This document shows positions 24,463 to 35,990 of a stretch of 64,000 bases of DNA, piece by piece (within the stretch, counting starts at the first letter, position 1; each line of letters starts with the position of its first letter). The notes under the pieces were generated by a model that saw only the letters and a program-made list of their open reading frames with translations, made no database searches and had not been told where the DNA came from. Position numbers and translations under genes: made by a program. This DNA is from Lichtheimia corymbifera B2541. Taxonomy: Eukaryota; Mucoromycota; Mucoromycetes; Mucorales; Lichtheimiaceae. The stretch covers positions 1-64,000 of the forward strand of contig JNEU01001033.1 in NCBI GenBank assembly GCA_000697475.1, given 5' to 3'.

Positions 24463-25944
24463 ATGACATTAACCAAGCGTAAATTCGGACATGCTTTGAG
24501 ACATGAATTCCTTCTTGAAGATGGCTACGTGCCCATGAACCATGGTAGCTATGGTGTTTGCCCACGGAGCGTTCAAACTGTGCGCCATGAATGGCAGCTA
24601 AAAGCTGAACAAAATCCCGACCGGTTCCTCAAATTCACCCTGTGGCCAGAACTTGATAAGATACGTGAACGCCTGAGTCATCTCATACACTGCGATCGTG
24701 ATGAGTTGGTATTTGTTGTCAACGCATCCTTTGGAATCAATTCAGTCGTACGCAGTTTGAATCTCAAACAAGGTGAAAAAGTGCTTGTTGTAAGTATAAG
24801 CAATCATTAAACCTGAAATGGGCAATGCATGAATGACACACGAAACACCCTAGTTCAATACGCTATACAATGCAGTGGATCGCACCATGGCATACTTGAA
24901 GGACACACGCAACGTCCAGCTGGTGATGATCGAGTTGGCTTATCCAATGACCGATCAGCAAGTGTATGATACGGTCAAGAGCACTATTGAACGTGAACAT
25001 GCCAAGGATCCTGATGTTCCTATTCGCATGGCGATGTTGGATGCTGTCAGCTCTGTGCCTGCAGTACGATTCCCTTTTGAACGTGTCATCCAATTATGTC
25101 GAGAACACAACATCTTATCGGTGGTGGATGGTGCCCATGCCCTTGGTATATCTTGCACACATTCATCATCCATTGCATCTTGTGTGCTGGGTGTTGTTGT
25201 GTGATGATTGTTGATCCAATCATACTCATCTACTTTTTTCTTTTTTTGTTACAGGACAAATACCCTTAGACCTTCATCAAGCTGATCCAGATTTCTTTAT
25301 TGGTAATTGTCACAAATGGCTTTTCGCTCCCCGTGGTGCTGCCATTTTATATGTACCCAAACGCAATCAAGCCCTTGTGCATCCTAGCGTGATCAACGTA
25401 TCGTATCAAGATCATTCTGTGGATCAAAGCTCCAGCACATTTTGTGACGAGTTTGCATGGCCAGGTACAATTGATTTCACCAACTTCGTTTGTGTCAATG
25501 CAGGTATGGATGAGGGTATCCTAGATACATAATACAATAGTAGCGGTGATTAAACGATATGCTATAGCACTTGATTTTCGTGAATCTTTGGGTGGCGAAG
25601 AAGCGATTCATGCATACTGCAACAAATTGGCGCGCCAAGGAGGAGAACTTGTAGCCAAAAGATGGGGCACGCACATGATTGAGAATGAGGAGGAGACGCT
25701 TACAGTGGCGATGGCCAATGTGCAGCTTCCATTTGAAAACAAGGCCGGATTATCGGATGCAACTATTACTCGGTCGTTCTTTCACAAGCTTATTTTTGAT
25801 CATCACACTACAGGACAACCTTTCAAGCACAATGGCCATTGGTACCTGCGTTTAAGTGCGCAAGTGTACAATGAACTTTCAGACTTTGAGCATTTGGCTG
25901 ACGCTGGTCTTCAAGTATGCAAGGAACTAGACAATGAGCAATAA
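24463..25944 (+). CDS. Class V PLP-dependent aminotransferase / isopenicillin N epimerase-like protein
   Basis: Fold-type I PLP enzyme of the cysteine desulfurase/isopenicillin N epimerase-like group. The start MTLTKRKFGHALRHEFLLED at 24463 matches where the family begins; an in-frame start at 24415 would add only leader-like sequence. Signature elements: YVPMNHGSYGVCP near the N-terminus, VFVVNASFGINSV (PLP phosphate loop), SVVDGAHALG (the Asp that pairs with the pyridine nitrogen, about 25120) and GNCHKWLFAPRGAA with the Schiff-base Lys (about 25310). Four exons, about 430 residues. The substrate cannot be read from sequence. Fungal relatives include hercynylcysteine sulfoxide lyase-like and LolT-like proteins. 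An MFS carrier follows on the same strand only 224 nt downstream. Confidence 0.82.
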
Positions 25945-26168
25945 AGATATCATCCAGAGTGGCTATGGATGGGATATGAGCGAGTGAGGGGTGCAAGCGG
26001 AGATAGGAATTAGGAAGCAGGAGGAATTTATGCATGGTCGGTACGACATGAGTAGGGTACCCAATCACTCTTTTACATTATCATCATCATCATCGCCATG
26101 TTCATCCCTGCAGCTTCACTTGCCGTTATTGCCGCATCTTTCACTGAAGTTGGTTTGCATATGCAGCT

Positions 26169-27843
26169 ATGCCAGACTCTGATTCCAAACACGACACAAC
26201 CATGGGCGAGAATGGCAGCAATCGCCGCGACCAGCAACTTCTCGTTCGCAAAATGGCTTTCAAGATCTTGCCATTGGTGCTTGTCATTACGTGTCTAAGT
26301 GTATGTAATTATGGGGCTCAACATATAGTTATAATCCTAATGTGAAAACTAGCAAATTGACAAGATGACTCTCAACTATGCTGGTGTGCTTGGAATATAC
26401 CATGATACAGGTATCAGCCATGATCAGTTTGGGTTGCTCGGATCTATGCTTTACATTGGTCAAATAGTATCTCAAGTAAGTAAGTCAATATTCAAGTAGA
26501 ATATCCATTAAGCTAATACGTTCCATACAATCATGCAGCTTCCTTCGGCTTATATCATGCAACGAGTGCCGATGTCCAAGTTCCTTGGTATAACGTCTTT
26601 TCTCTGGGGAGCCACGCAGACGTTGATGGCACTTGGCGATTCATTTCCTAAGCTGGCTGCATGTCGTATACTACTTGGTGTATTTGATGCCAGCATTCTC
26701 CCTGCCACTGTCATGGTCATCAAACGGTTTCTTCCTCGGTCACATCAAGCCTTCTATATTGGTCTACTTTATGCATCCATTGCATTGGCTATTGGAATTG
26801 GGAGTCTATTTACTTTTGCTATGGCTCACATCACTGGTGATGGTCTCAGTCCTTGGAAATGGTAGGCTACTACTGTTGATCTGTATGTATTGTTGTTTCT
26901 AATCACTTTATTTAGGTGCTTCATTATCTGGGGTCTTCTTTCAGTCATAGGTGGTGTGATTATTTTCTTTGTTCTCCCGGATACGCTTGATTCCCGCTAC
27001 TTGTCACTGAGTAAGGTGGAAAAGGAGACAGCCCAACGAGTGCTCGAAGATGCCCGACGACCTACGACACAATCTATCCAATGGCATCATATCCGTGAAT
27101 CCTTATGTGAATCCAGATTCTATTGCCAAGTGGTCATTTCTATCCTCATCAGCATACCTAATGGAAGTATTGGAAACTTCAGCTCTCAAATTATTCATGA
27201 AATGGGATTTTCGGTATGTTGGTGATATACAACCGCGTCAGAGTTGTTGTTGATAATGACACCATCATCATAGAGCTTAAATTCGGTCCTGCTCAACATA
27301 CCACGCAGCGTCTATGAAATGATCGCATATATCGGCTTGGCTTTTATCATCCGGCACACACGGTGCAAACATCAGGTGGCTTTCACGGTTGCATTCTTTA
27401 TGTTGATCCCGTTTGTCGGTTTACTTCTCCTTGCCGTACCACCTATACCGCCTGCTGCACGCCTCTTTGGTGTATGCATTGCTCCAACCGTAATGGCACT
27501 ATCCGGTTTACAGACTTTGATTTCCACCAACGTGTCAGGAACCACCAAATTGAACTTTTACATGATGACCCATGTGGCAGCCAACACAGTTGGAAATTAT
27601 ATTGGACCTATCATGATGAGAGACCCACCTCGATATACCCGTGCAATGGTAGGCTTTCTCACAGCCACCGGAGTGTCAGCCTTACTTTTTGTTTATTATG
27701 GATGGAGCCTCAACCGTGACAATAGGAGACGCTGTATGCACTTTAACGAATTACCAGCCAGCGATGACAAGGATGCAAAGGAGGGTGCTGTGATTGAAGA
27801 TAGAACGGATGTAGAAAACAAGCGCTTCATTTACCAGCCTTAA
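26169..27843 (+). CDS. MFS transporter, anion:cation symporter (Dal5/Tna1-like) family
   Basis: Proton-coupled plasma-membrane carrier for an organic anion. Start MPDSDSKHDTTMGENGSNRR at 26169, about six exons, about 470 residues. Characters of the ACS family: the first helix region KILPLVLVITCLSQIDKMTL, GSMLYIGQIVSQLPSAYIMQ (helix 2), RILLGVFDASILPATVMVIK (helix 4-5), FVLPDTLDSRYLS before the central loop, SILISIPNGSIGNFSSQIIH in the second half, and a C-terminal YYGWSLNRDNRRR like the family's N-x-x-R-D motif. About 12 hydrophobic helices can be counted. The substrate (allantoate, nicotinate, vitamins or other) is unknown. The position just behind the PLP enzyme may reflect a shared pathway (inference). 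Confidence 0.88.
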
Positions 27844-28389
27844 TACAGCATTTACAATGTACATAGTCTATATCTCCAACCGGATGCTAATAATAGTAAT
27901 AAATCTTCCAAGGTCTAATATGATCATAAAGGAAAAAGGATGGGGATTGAGTTATATTATCGAATATAGTCTTTGTTCAAGACACAATGAATCAGTCAAT
28001 CATTCTTATTACAGCCTTATTTAAGCGTATATATTTCTACAAATTCTGCATAATCTTTCTATAATGTGGATCAAGAGCCCACAGACCACAAAGTCCGATT
28101 TAGGAACGAGCAGCATACACGCTAGGAATGCAATCTCGTATTCAAAAGTACATAACCCTTTAATCCAACGTCATTCACAAGAGATAGATTGAGAGGTACA
28201 AAAGATTGTTCAAATGAAGGAGATACGTCGATATGGGAAGTTTCTCTCCTTGGGATGTGCATCGTGCAAAGCGAAAGGATGGCATTTATGCGGGGTGGCG
28301 AATTATATCCATGTCGCGTCACCACATGCAGTCGGATAGTGATTGAAGGTTGCACGCAGACTGATCGTTGCTGCCGTGGGATAAGGTGG
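27844..28389. other. Spacer between MFS gene and inverted repeat copy
   Basis: An AATAAA-like sequence follows the MFS stop near 27900. The remainder shows no supported gene. Confidence 0.4.
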
Positions 28390-29600
28390 TTCAGGATGAT
28401 AGTATCAAGATCAAGTTGGCCATGGATTCACGCATTGTATATACCCATATCCCTCCATCATTGCACCAAATCAATATCCATATCCATATCCATATCCAAA
28501 GGAACTCGTATCTATTGAAGCAAGTTGCTACGCGTAAATAAAGCTGCTTCTATACAATGGCTATCTGCTGTCCACGTGAAAGGGTGCAAGGGAGGTTGCT
28601 GCAAGTAACTTGTGACAATGGAGTAAAGACCATGCTAACGGCAACTGCTGCAATGAATGCTGTTGCGTTTGCTTGTAGTTGAGGATTATACAAGAGAAGG
28701 TGAACTGTCAAGAAACGCGGGTGTTGTCGTGGGGTGCACGTGCCATGAAACTTGTCCATTCAGTCAAAGGCTTTCAGATCAAGGCAGTTGCAGGATTGAC
28801 ATGATGGGTTGAAGCAGGATAATCGTTCGCAGGCGATGGTCGTAGTTGAATGGGGCAACAGTTGAGAATGAGAAGAAGAGAAAATAAGTGGGAGTGGAAG
28901 AGCTGGAAATTAAGTAGGCCAGGCACTTCCCTACATATTCATGCACACTGTATATTGATCCATCATCTTGAGATTGCTCATCTTGACCTCAAACTTGGTC
29001 AGAATATGCATTCAGACATGCTGATCAACTTTGTCTTAAAAAAAACCCATGCTTCATTTGAAAATTTCGAAAGGGAGAGCATAATGTGGGGTTTACTATG
29101 ACGGCGGGAAATTGGGAAAGCGCCGGACTTATGAAAAAGTCAGTAGTTTCTTGAGATTCCCCGTTTCGCACTTGAAACTTGGTCAGAAGTTTCTCTGGGA
29201 CATGCTGATCAACTCCATCCATTTAAAAACCACATGGTTCATTATGAACAATTTTGAATGCCGGCCAGCCCAAATGTAGGCGAAAGTAGTACGGTCGCCG
29301 CTGCTGTTCCCCGAGATTGCCCACCTCGAACCTGAAACTCTTACACAAGGTCCTTTACACTACGCCGAACAATTTCGTTCTCATAAAGGGTCCAGGGTTC
29401 ATTATGACAATTTTAAATGTAGGGGAGACAATGAAAGAATGGGACTATATATAAAATGCACGGCCCGTACCCCCCCCCGGATATTGCCCACCACGACCCG
29501 AAACTTCGTCAGGAGGCTCTCTAGGTTATGAGATCAACATTGACCTCATAAAGCCTCCACACTTCATTATGAAGGTTTGGAGTGGGAAGGTGGATGGCGT
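28390..29600 (-). repeat. Right copy of the dispersed repeat, opposite orientation to 1-1060
   Basis: Read on the minus strand this matches 168-1050. It extends further, showing four degenerate tandem units anchored on the TGATCAGCATG/ATTATGAA block at about 29020, 29204, 29375 and 29540 (spacing about 165-185). The microsatellite (ATCCAT)n at about 28465-28497 corresponds to the GGATATGG tract in the left copy. In this copy a Cys-rich stretch (SCFNPSCQSCNCLDLKAFD) is followed in the same frame by one TGA and then a 69-codon open stretch (28550-28759). The left copy has the same stop plus a one-base deletion. The element is probably a degenerate, non-autonomous or gene-derived repeat; I do not recognise the family. 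Confidence 0.75.
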
Positions 29601-30068
29601 ATTATTTTACAGGTAGTCGCTTACTGTCAATATGGATAAAGTAGGTTCCTGTAAAGGTGAGTGCTACAAGACTTTGACGTGGTTCGTAGACATGTAAGCT
29701 CATATATAAAGCCATTATGCCATAGGTAGCGTTAAATCATTGAGCTAGAAATTAAAGGTTTGCAAGTGAAGCGAGCAACCAATGCCGCTAATCGCTTCTC
29801 CACCATAGTAATAAAGAACGTTCATTTGCTACCACACACGAAATGACTCCAGCAGGATCATCGCGGGAAATGCTTGCATAATTCCCCTAGAACGTGGTAA
29901 TGTGATTCAAACCTAATGCTACTGTATGCTGCTAGATTTTATACTGCGCTATTGCATAACCACCACTTTCTTGTGTACACGCATATACATATAGACATAC
30001 CACTCATCTTAGATTCCATTTCTTCCTGTCTTTCTTTCTTTCTTGACGAAACAAAAAACAAAAACAGC
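29601..30068. other. Upstream region of SDR gene
   Basis: No gene. A pyrimidine-rich leader (TTTCTTTCTTTCTT, about 30030-30044) precedes the SDR start at 30069. Confidence 0.45.
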
Positions 30069-31382
30069 ATGACAAAATCACTCGATGGCAAAGTTGCAGT
30101 TTTAACAGGTGCCAGTCGCAATATTGGCAAGGCTGTAGCTGTTGAGCTAGTACGACTCGGTGCAAAGGTGGTTATTGGTGACGTCCTTGATGCCCAAGGC
30201 GAAGAGACCGTGCGTGAGCTGAATGACGCGTGAGTACATCATTTTCATTTTGCATCACCACCTATATACTCATATTTCTACAACCCACAAAGGGCTGGGA
30301 GCAAAGTGGCAGTGTATTTACACGTTGATGTCACCAAATACGATGCCAATATCGCCCTTTTCCGCCTCGCTGAAGAAGAATTTGGTGGTGTGGATATTGC
30401 GTTCCTGAATGCTGGTATCGGCTCCAACGCTAATACCATGTTTCTCCCTCTCGATGGCAAGTATTCTTCCATCCTACTTTACATGGGCTTACCAAGCATG
30501 ATTTTGCAGATGAAACCGATGACCGTATGTTGAGTGTTAACACGATGGGAGTGATCAAAGGAACCAAAGTAGCCATGTTGCATATGGCTAAGCGTGGCGG
30601 AGGGGTGATTATCAACACTGCATCCATTGCTGGCATGTTTTGTTTACCGTACGTGTCACACACCATGCATGCAATCATGAACGTACGAACGCCATCATCT
30701 AACTTTGCCTAGATCAATGAGCATCTACAATGCTTCGAAACATGGTGTTGTGGGGTGGACTCGTTCATGTGGTATTTATAAGGATGTATGCAATGTGCGC
30801 GTAAATGCTAGTAAGTAAACAGGTTAACAAGCTAACGTCGTAATAACACATTATCTCGCTTGCGCATATAGTTTGTCCCACATGGATCCGTACGTACTTG
30901 CCATGAGCAAAATGGAAACGAGGGGCTAACCTGGATTGATCATAGAAACCGAGCTTGCTGAAGACTTGACAAATAAGAAAAACAATGACCCATGTCAAAT
31001 CATCAACGAATCATCATCTTTCGCGACAAAGGAAGACGTTGTCAAAGCCTTCATGACTTTGGTTGAGGATGAGGAGCGCACGGGTATGTACAAATTTAAC
31101 CATCGCATGGCTCCCATATTTTGACTCTTGGTTTTTTGCATGTTTGTTTATAAAGGCCAAACATTGATGGTCCTTTCCAACCATGTTATTGCACCTGCTG
31201 AACCCCCTTCATTTGGTACGTATGATGCATACATGTATAACAGCCAACATTCTCACCCAATCTCTATTATAGAAGCGCACAGGAGCAAGGCTACACAAGA
31301 GGCCTATCAACAATACCTCAAGGAAGCGATTGTGAACTACAAGAAGCAGCTGGCTGAAGCACGTGAACGATATGGCATTTGA
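30069..31382 (+). CDS. Short-chain dehydrogenase/reductase (SDR)
   Basis: NAD(P)-dependent oxidoreductase with a Rossmann fold; substrate unknown. Start MTKSLDGKVAVLTGASRNIG at 30069; seven or eight exons, about 290 residues. Motifs of the classical SDR family: TGASRNIG (TGxxxGxG), the acidic residue after beta-2 in VVIGDVLDA, which suggests NAD(H) preference, LHVDVTKYD, NAGIGSN, then NTASIAGMF and SMSIYNASKHG with the catalytic Ser, Tyr and Lys (YxxxK). The usual PG motif after the active site reads CPTWIQTELAED, so the conserved Gly is replaced. The long charged C-terminal tail (KEAIVNYKKQLAEARERYGI) is unusual for a minimal SDR. It is convergent with the peroxisomal lyase, 81 nt between stop codons. 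Confidence 0.9.
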
Positions 31383-31463
31383 TATGAATAGTGGGTTGTA
31401 TAACTTGGCGATAAATATATTCATGTATTGAGCAACAACAAAGATCTAAGATTGTTTTTGTGT

Positions 31464-33452
31464 CTAAAGCTTGGATTTGGTATCTGCTTTGCTCATCCAT
31501 CCGAATTCCTAATCACAAATAATATCCATTCAGTATGCAGGTTGATAGATCCACAAATAACACATCCTACTCACCAACTTTGTTCGACCTCCTGGAGCAA
31601 TCATGACATTAATCACGCAGGCGTTATCCTTCACAGTCATGGCTTCCTTCAATGCTTTGGCTAACTCGACTCGATTTTTCACCAACCATCCCTTGCCGCC
31701 GAATGCGACTGACAGCTGATCATAACGTGTATCTGGTAATAAGGCCGTTGATGGGAGATTGCCGTCACGTCGAGATTGCTCAAAGTCGTCAGCATCCAAA
31801 CCGTGGTAGATACCATTGTTGTTGATCACGAGGATAATCATAGGAAGCTTAGAACGCACAGCTGTTTCAAGTTCCATAGCACTAGCGAGAAGACCCATAA
31901 GCGTCGCTATCTTAAGAGACCATCAATATACACATTTACCTGAATCCAAAAGCTGAATCACCCACAATGGACACCACGCGCTTGTTGGGATAATAGGCTT
32001 GGGCTACAAGCAATAACATCCATCAGCTCTCACTGTCCGCAAAAGATAAACGATCCTTTTTTATCTTACCTGCAATCGCATATCCCATGCCTACACCCAT
32101 TGTTGCAAAGGTACCAGCATCCAATCGACGACGAGGTTCATGCACATCAAAGAAAGAACGGGCAATGTCCATTGTATTAGCACCTTCACTGATATACACC
32201 ACGTCATTCTCAGGCAAGATATCCTTGATAACGGTGTATGCAGTCTTATAGTTGAGTACGGCAGTATCCGATCCTTGTTTCCGAGCAGCAAGTGATTTCT
32301 CGACATTTTGCTCGACCTTGTTTTTCAAGTCAGAAACGTATTGGTTGGTGCTGGGTAATCGGGGAAGTGGGTGGCGTGCTAGTAGCTGAGCAACGGTAGC
32401 CTGGATATCACCAGCCAAAGGCAACGTGTGTGCAGCATTATTTCCAATTTCCTCAGGCATGACATCCACTTGAATAAACTTTACACCATTTGTCCAACGT
32501 GGGGAATGGCCATAATGAAGGATCCAGTTAAGACGTGCACCAAGGAGTAACACGACATCGGCATTTTTGAGAGCCTTGGATCTTGCAGCTGATACACATA
32601 ATGGATGCGTGTCGGATACAACACCTTTGCCCATAGGTGTTGGCAAGAATGGGATTTGTGTACGTTCGACCAGTTGACGGATTTCTGATTCTGCACGAGC
32701 ATAAGCAGCACTAAATAATTGTTGTTATTGTTAGCCATGTGATATTCTATTCCGTAAAGCCGGTCTGACATTTACCCTTTACCCACAACGATCAATGGGC
32801 TTTTTGCCTGACGTAACCATTGAGCTGCTTGTTGCAAGCTTGTATCATCAGCTACTGAGCGAGGTGCTGTGGATGGAATGACGGGTACACTTTGCACGAG
32901 CGTGTTCATTTTGTTGGCATCTTGGATAGGATATTGAATGAAATCAGCTGGCAAGTCAACATAGGTAGCACCAGGACGACCGTAATAAGCTGTACGCAAT
33001 GCCTTTTCAATGGTCGTAGGGATCTTATCCACTGACATGGGACGTGCTGCATACTTGCAATAAGGACGACATGCTTCCACTTGATCGAGTTCTTGGAAAG
33101 CGCCCATATCCACTTGATCGGTATCAGAAGAGCCAGCTAATAACACCATCGGCCAGCAGTTGACCTTGGCATTGGCTAAGCCGGCAAGTGCATGGATGAC
33201 ACCCGGACCGCCTACTGTCAAGCATACACCAGGTTGACCACTCAAATAACCATAAGCTGATGCTGCATAGGCTGCTGACTGTTCGTTGCGGAAGGCGAGA
33301 AACCGAATACCAGCTGCTATGCAAGCTTCGGCTACTTCAATGACAGGAATGCCAACAATGCCAAAGATCACCTTGACACCTTGATGTTTCAGTGTTGTAG
33401 CAATGAGTTCTGCACCTGAGGATGCAGGTTTGGTGTTTAATGGTGGTGACAT
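31464..33452 (-). CDS. Peroxisomal ThDP-dependent 2-hydroxyacyl-CoA lyase / oxalyl-CoA decarboxylase
   Basis: Thiamine-diphosphate enzyme that cleaves 2-hydroxyacyl-CoA to formyl-CoA and an aldehyde, or decarboxylates oxalyl-CoA. Start MSPPLNTKPASSGAELIATT at 33450-33452; upstream in-frame sequence is leader-like. The PYR domain holds GVKVIFGIVGIPVIEVAEAC and FRNEQSAAYAASAYGYLSG with the catalytic Glu. The PP domain shows VGDSAFGFSAMELETA followed by VINNNGIYHG, the ThDP/Mg motif typical of HACL1. A 66-nt intron (31509-31574) leads to a 45-nt terminal exon encoding EFGWMSKADTKSKL, ending in the peroxisomal targeting tripeptide SKL. Reading through the intron would instead end the protein at 31530 without SKL. 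HACL versus oxalyl-CoA decarboxylase cannot be settled from motifs alone. Confidence 0.92.
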
Positions 33453-33623
33453 TTGAGTTAAAGTAAAAGAAAAAGAAAAGAGGGTGTTGTGTGAGAGAAC
33501 AGAGCTGGTGTTGCTGACTGATGGAGTTGCATTGGCAGCAAGAGACAAATCAGATTTCCCCGGCAAGGTTTTGTGTTACTTTAATGACGCGATTTTGATA
33601 AATAAAGAGAGAGAGAGGTATAA

Positions 33624-35228
33624 CTAAAAGTAGACTTGTATCGCTTGATCGGCCGAGGACTCGGATGGACAATATGGACACTTGAATCGCATTGAATTTC
33701 TATATCATCCCATTATCAATCATTCATGTCATAATAAACAATCAATCTCACAAACTTACCTTCCATAACGACTGTTGCTACTCCTGCTTAGACGCATCAA
33801 ACTTTCTCGGCAAATAACATGTCCACATGGCATCATCATCGGTGGATTTTCATCCGTGGCCTGCTCCTTGCTAACAGGACAAGCAAAGATTGAATGGAAG
33901 CGTAGATCATCCGAGAGTGGCAACTCAACAGGTAATTCATCTTGCTGACTCCATTCGGTCTTTGTAGCGCTTACAATCTTGTACAGCTTTAGAATAACAG
34001 GAAGTGCTGTCGTGCCCACCAATACACTACCAATGCTTTGATATTAGCCATGATCCTTTCCACATCCTCACCCCCATCTTCTTACCTGGCATAAAGCGGA
34101 CTTTCAGCACTCATGCTCAACAATGAACAAAAATCACGTTGGAACTCTTGACGTATCTCAATCCACAATGTTGGCGAACATAGATCGGCGTATGGGGATG
34201 TCGTAAGGTCTCGATAATATATAATCGATGTCATCATACGTTTGATTTCTTTTATGACAGTTAGTGGATGATGATGAGTTTAAGGATATTTGGATATCAA
34301 TTACCTGTCATATGCTTATCAGCAAAGAGGAAAAAGTGTTTTTGACCATATGCAAGCGCCTCCATTTGACGTTGTTCTCGTAATAGTTGGATAAATCGTA
34401 AACGATGCAGATCAAATTCGAGGTTGCTTCCAAGCTTCTTGAGTTCTTCATGATGCGCTTGTGCCCACCTGAGTAGGGAAATAGAATAAGCCATCTCCTC
34501 CTGTTGTTGTTGTTGCCTTTGAGAACTTACTTTATCGCCTCTGTTAACTCTTGCCCTTCATCCAAAGACTGGAGTATGGAATACATGCGATGGAATTCTT
34601 TTTTGAGCAGCTCTGTTGTCAATCGTAATTCATCTTCCTCATCAATGCCAGCTTCGGCCATGAACGCATCACACAACTCGAATTGGCCTTGGCGGATAAA
34701 GTGGATAGCCAGTGCACGGCGCATGAGATTTTCTTTGCCAGCAAATGCCGATGGATTCGATATTACAGACAAATCGTGCGTAAATCGCTACATGAACATA
34801 TAATATCATTAGACACACATGCTGCTGCTTTGTTCTGTATATGTACGCACCCTATCGATATCCTTTGAGAACTTGTTGACAGCACCATGAAACTTGCGTT
34901 GGATCTTGTAGAATTCCTTATCCTTGCCGGCTTTATCATCATCGCCTTGCTTGCTGCCGTCACCCTCTTTTTGATATAGCTTGTTGGCATTCTGCTGCAA
35001 TCGTTGAAGCGCTTGCGTTGTGTTGGATGGGTCTAGTTGGTTTAAAAGAAGGGTTAGAAGGGTACAAAAGGAACGGGAATTATGCACACGCATAATCTCA
35101 CCGGCAGCGATCGCTTCTTTGGCTTGTTCAAGTAGCTTTGAGAGATTGTCAAGGCCATTGCCGACTCCTTTTTGCATTTTCTGCTGTGTGGCCTGAATCT
35201 TGCCGACGTGGTCTAGTAGGTCATCCAT
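33624..35228 (-). CDS. RMD5: GID/CTLH E3 ubiquitin ligase RING subunit (Rmd5/Gid2)
   Basis: RING partner in the GID/CTLH complex that ubiquitinates gluconeogenic enzymes and other targets. Start MDDLLDHVGKIQATQQKMQK at 35226-35228; about six exons, about 410 residues. The N-terminal helical region is followed by a LisH/CTLH section (LAIHFIRQGQFELCDAFMAE, then FDLHRLRFIQLLREQRQMEA). The C-terminal degenerate RING is FACPVSKEQATDENPPMMMP with CGHVICRESLMRL and, after the last intron, RFKCPYCPSE. It ends SSADQAIQVYF, closely matching the family C-terminus. The closely spaced lyase gene lies downstream on the same strand; the Tom1 gene diverges from its 5' side. Confidence 0.93.
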
Positions 35229-35990
35229 GGTGTGTGCGTGTGTGTGTGTGTGTGTGTGTCAATGGAGTGAGAGTGGTAGTGTAGCGTATGTGCGTGTGTG
35301 AAACCAGTGCCCTTGCATCCCGCTGCTCGCTGGTCACGTTATGAATTCATTCTGACTTATTGCCTTATCAAAAAGCATTGACATTATTGCTGCTGTGGCT
35401 AGCTTTTCTTTAAGGTGGATATTCTAAAAGTGATTCCCACCAGCCAACAATCAGGGTTGTTGTCATGGTCATCCTTCAGAATACGCCACATGTGAATATA
35501 TCCCATGCACAGGAAGTTCCCCCCGTTATTTTCATCATCATCATCATCATCATCAAGTAGTTATTATATGCAGCAATGAGTATATCACGTGGATTGATCA
35601 AAGAGTGGGTGATAATATGGCAGAGGGCATAGTAGTGATCATGCAATAATTGGGATGATGGGACAAAAGGAGAGAGGGAAAGGTTGCTTGCGGTGTTCGA
35701 AGCTGCTATTCGAAAGGACCGACAGCCTGTTACGTGTTGGTGGGGGACTCTCTCTCTCTCTCTCACACCCTGCTTATTCTTTCACTTTCTTCTTCTCACT
35801 CTCGTTTTACTTTTCTGTTCTTATTCGTTTGTGCAGTGTACACCTCCCTTATCAAGCCTGTCACTGAAACAATACGATAAAGCCCTTGTATATAGGTACG
35901 TCGATCCCTTCCATTCGCTCCTCCTCCCTAGACCTTGTGCAAGCTAACGTGACATTCTCTGTGTGTTACGACCCTCTTTAGTCTACGATC
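35229..35990. promoter_or_regulatory. Divergent promoter region RMD5 / TOM1
   Basis: 762 nt between divergent starts. It contains (GT)n just upstream of RMD5 (about 35234-35259), (TCA)n at about 35532-35555 and (CT)n at about 35750-35764. No gene; a spliced 5' leader for TOM1 is possible. Confidence 0.45.

Noticed and set aside
28550..28900. Cys-rich frame in the repeat read as a hydrophobin or small secreted effector
   Set aside because: Lacks the eight-Cys hydrophobin pattern and a clear signal peptide, and is interrupted by a stop in both copies.
1..29600. The two repeat copies as LTRs of one giant retroelement
   Set aside because: They are in opposite orientation and enclose ordinary host genes, with no gag or pol between them.
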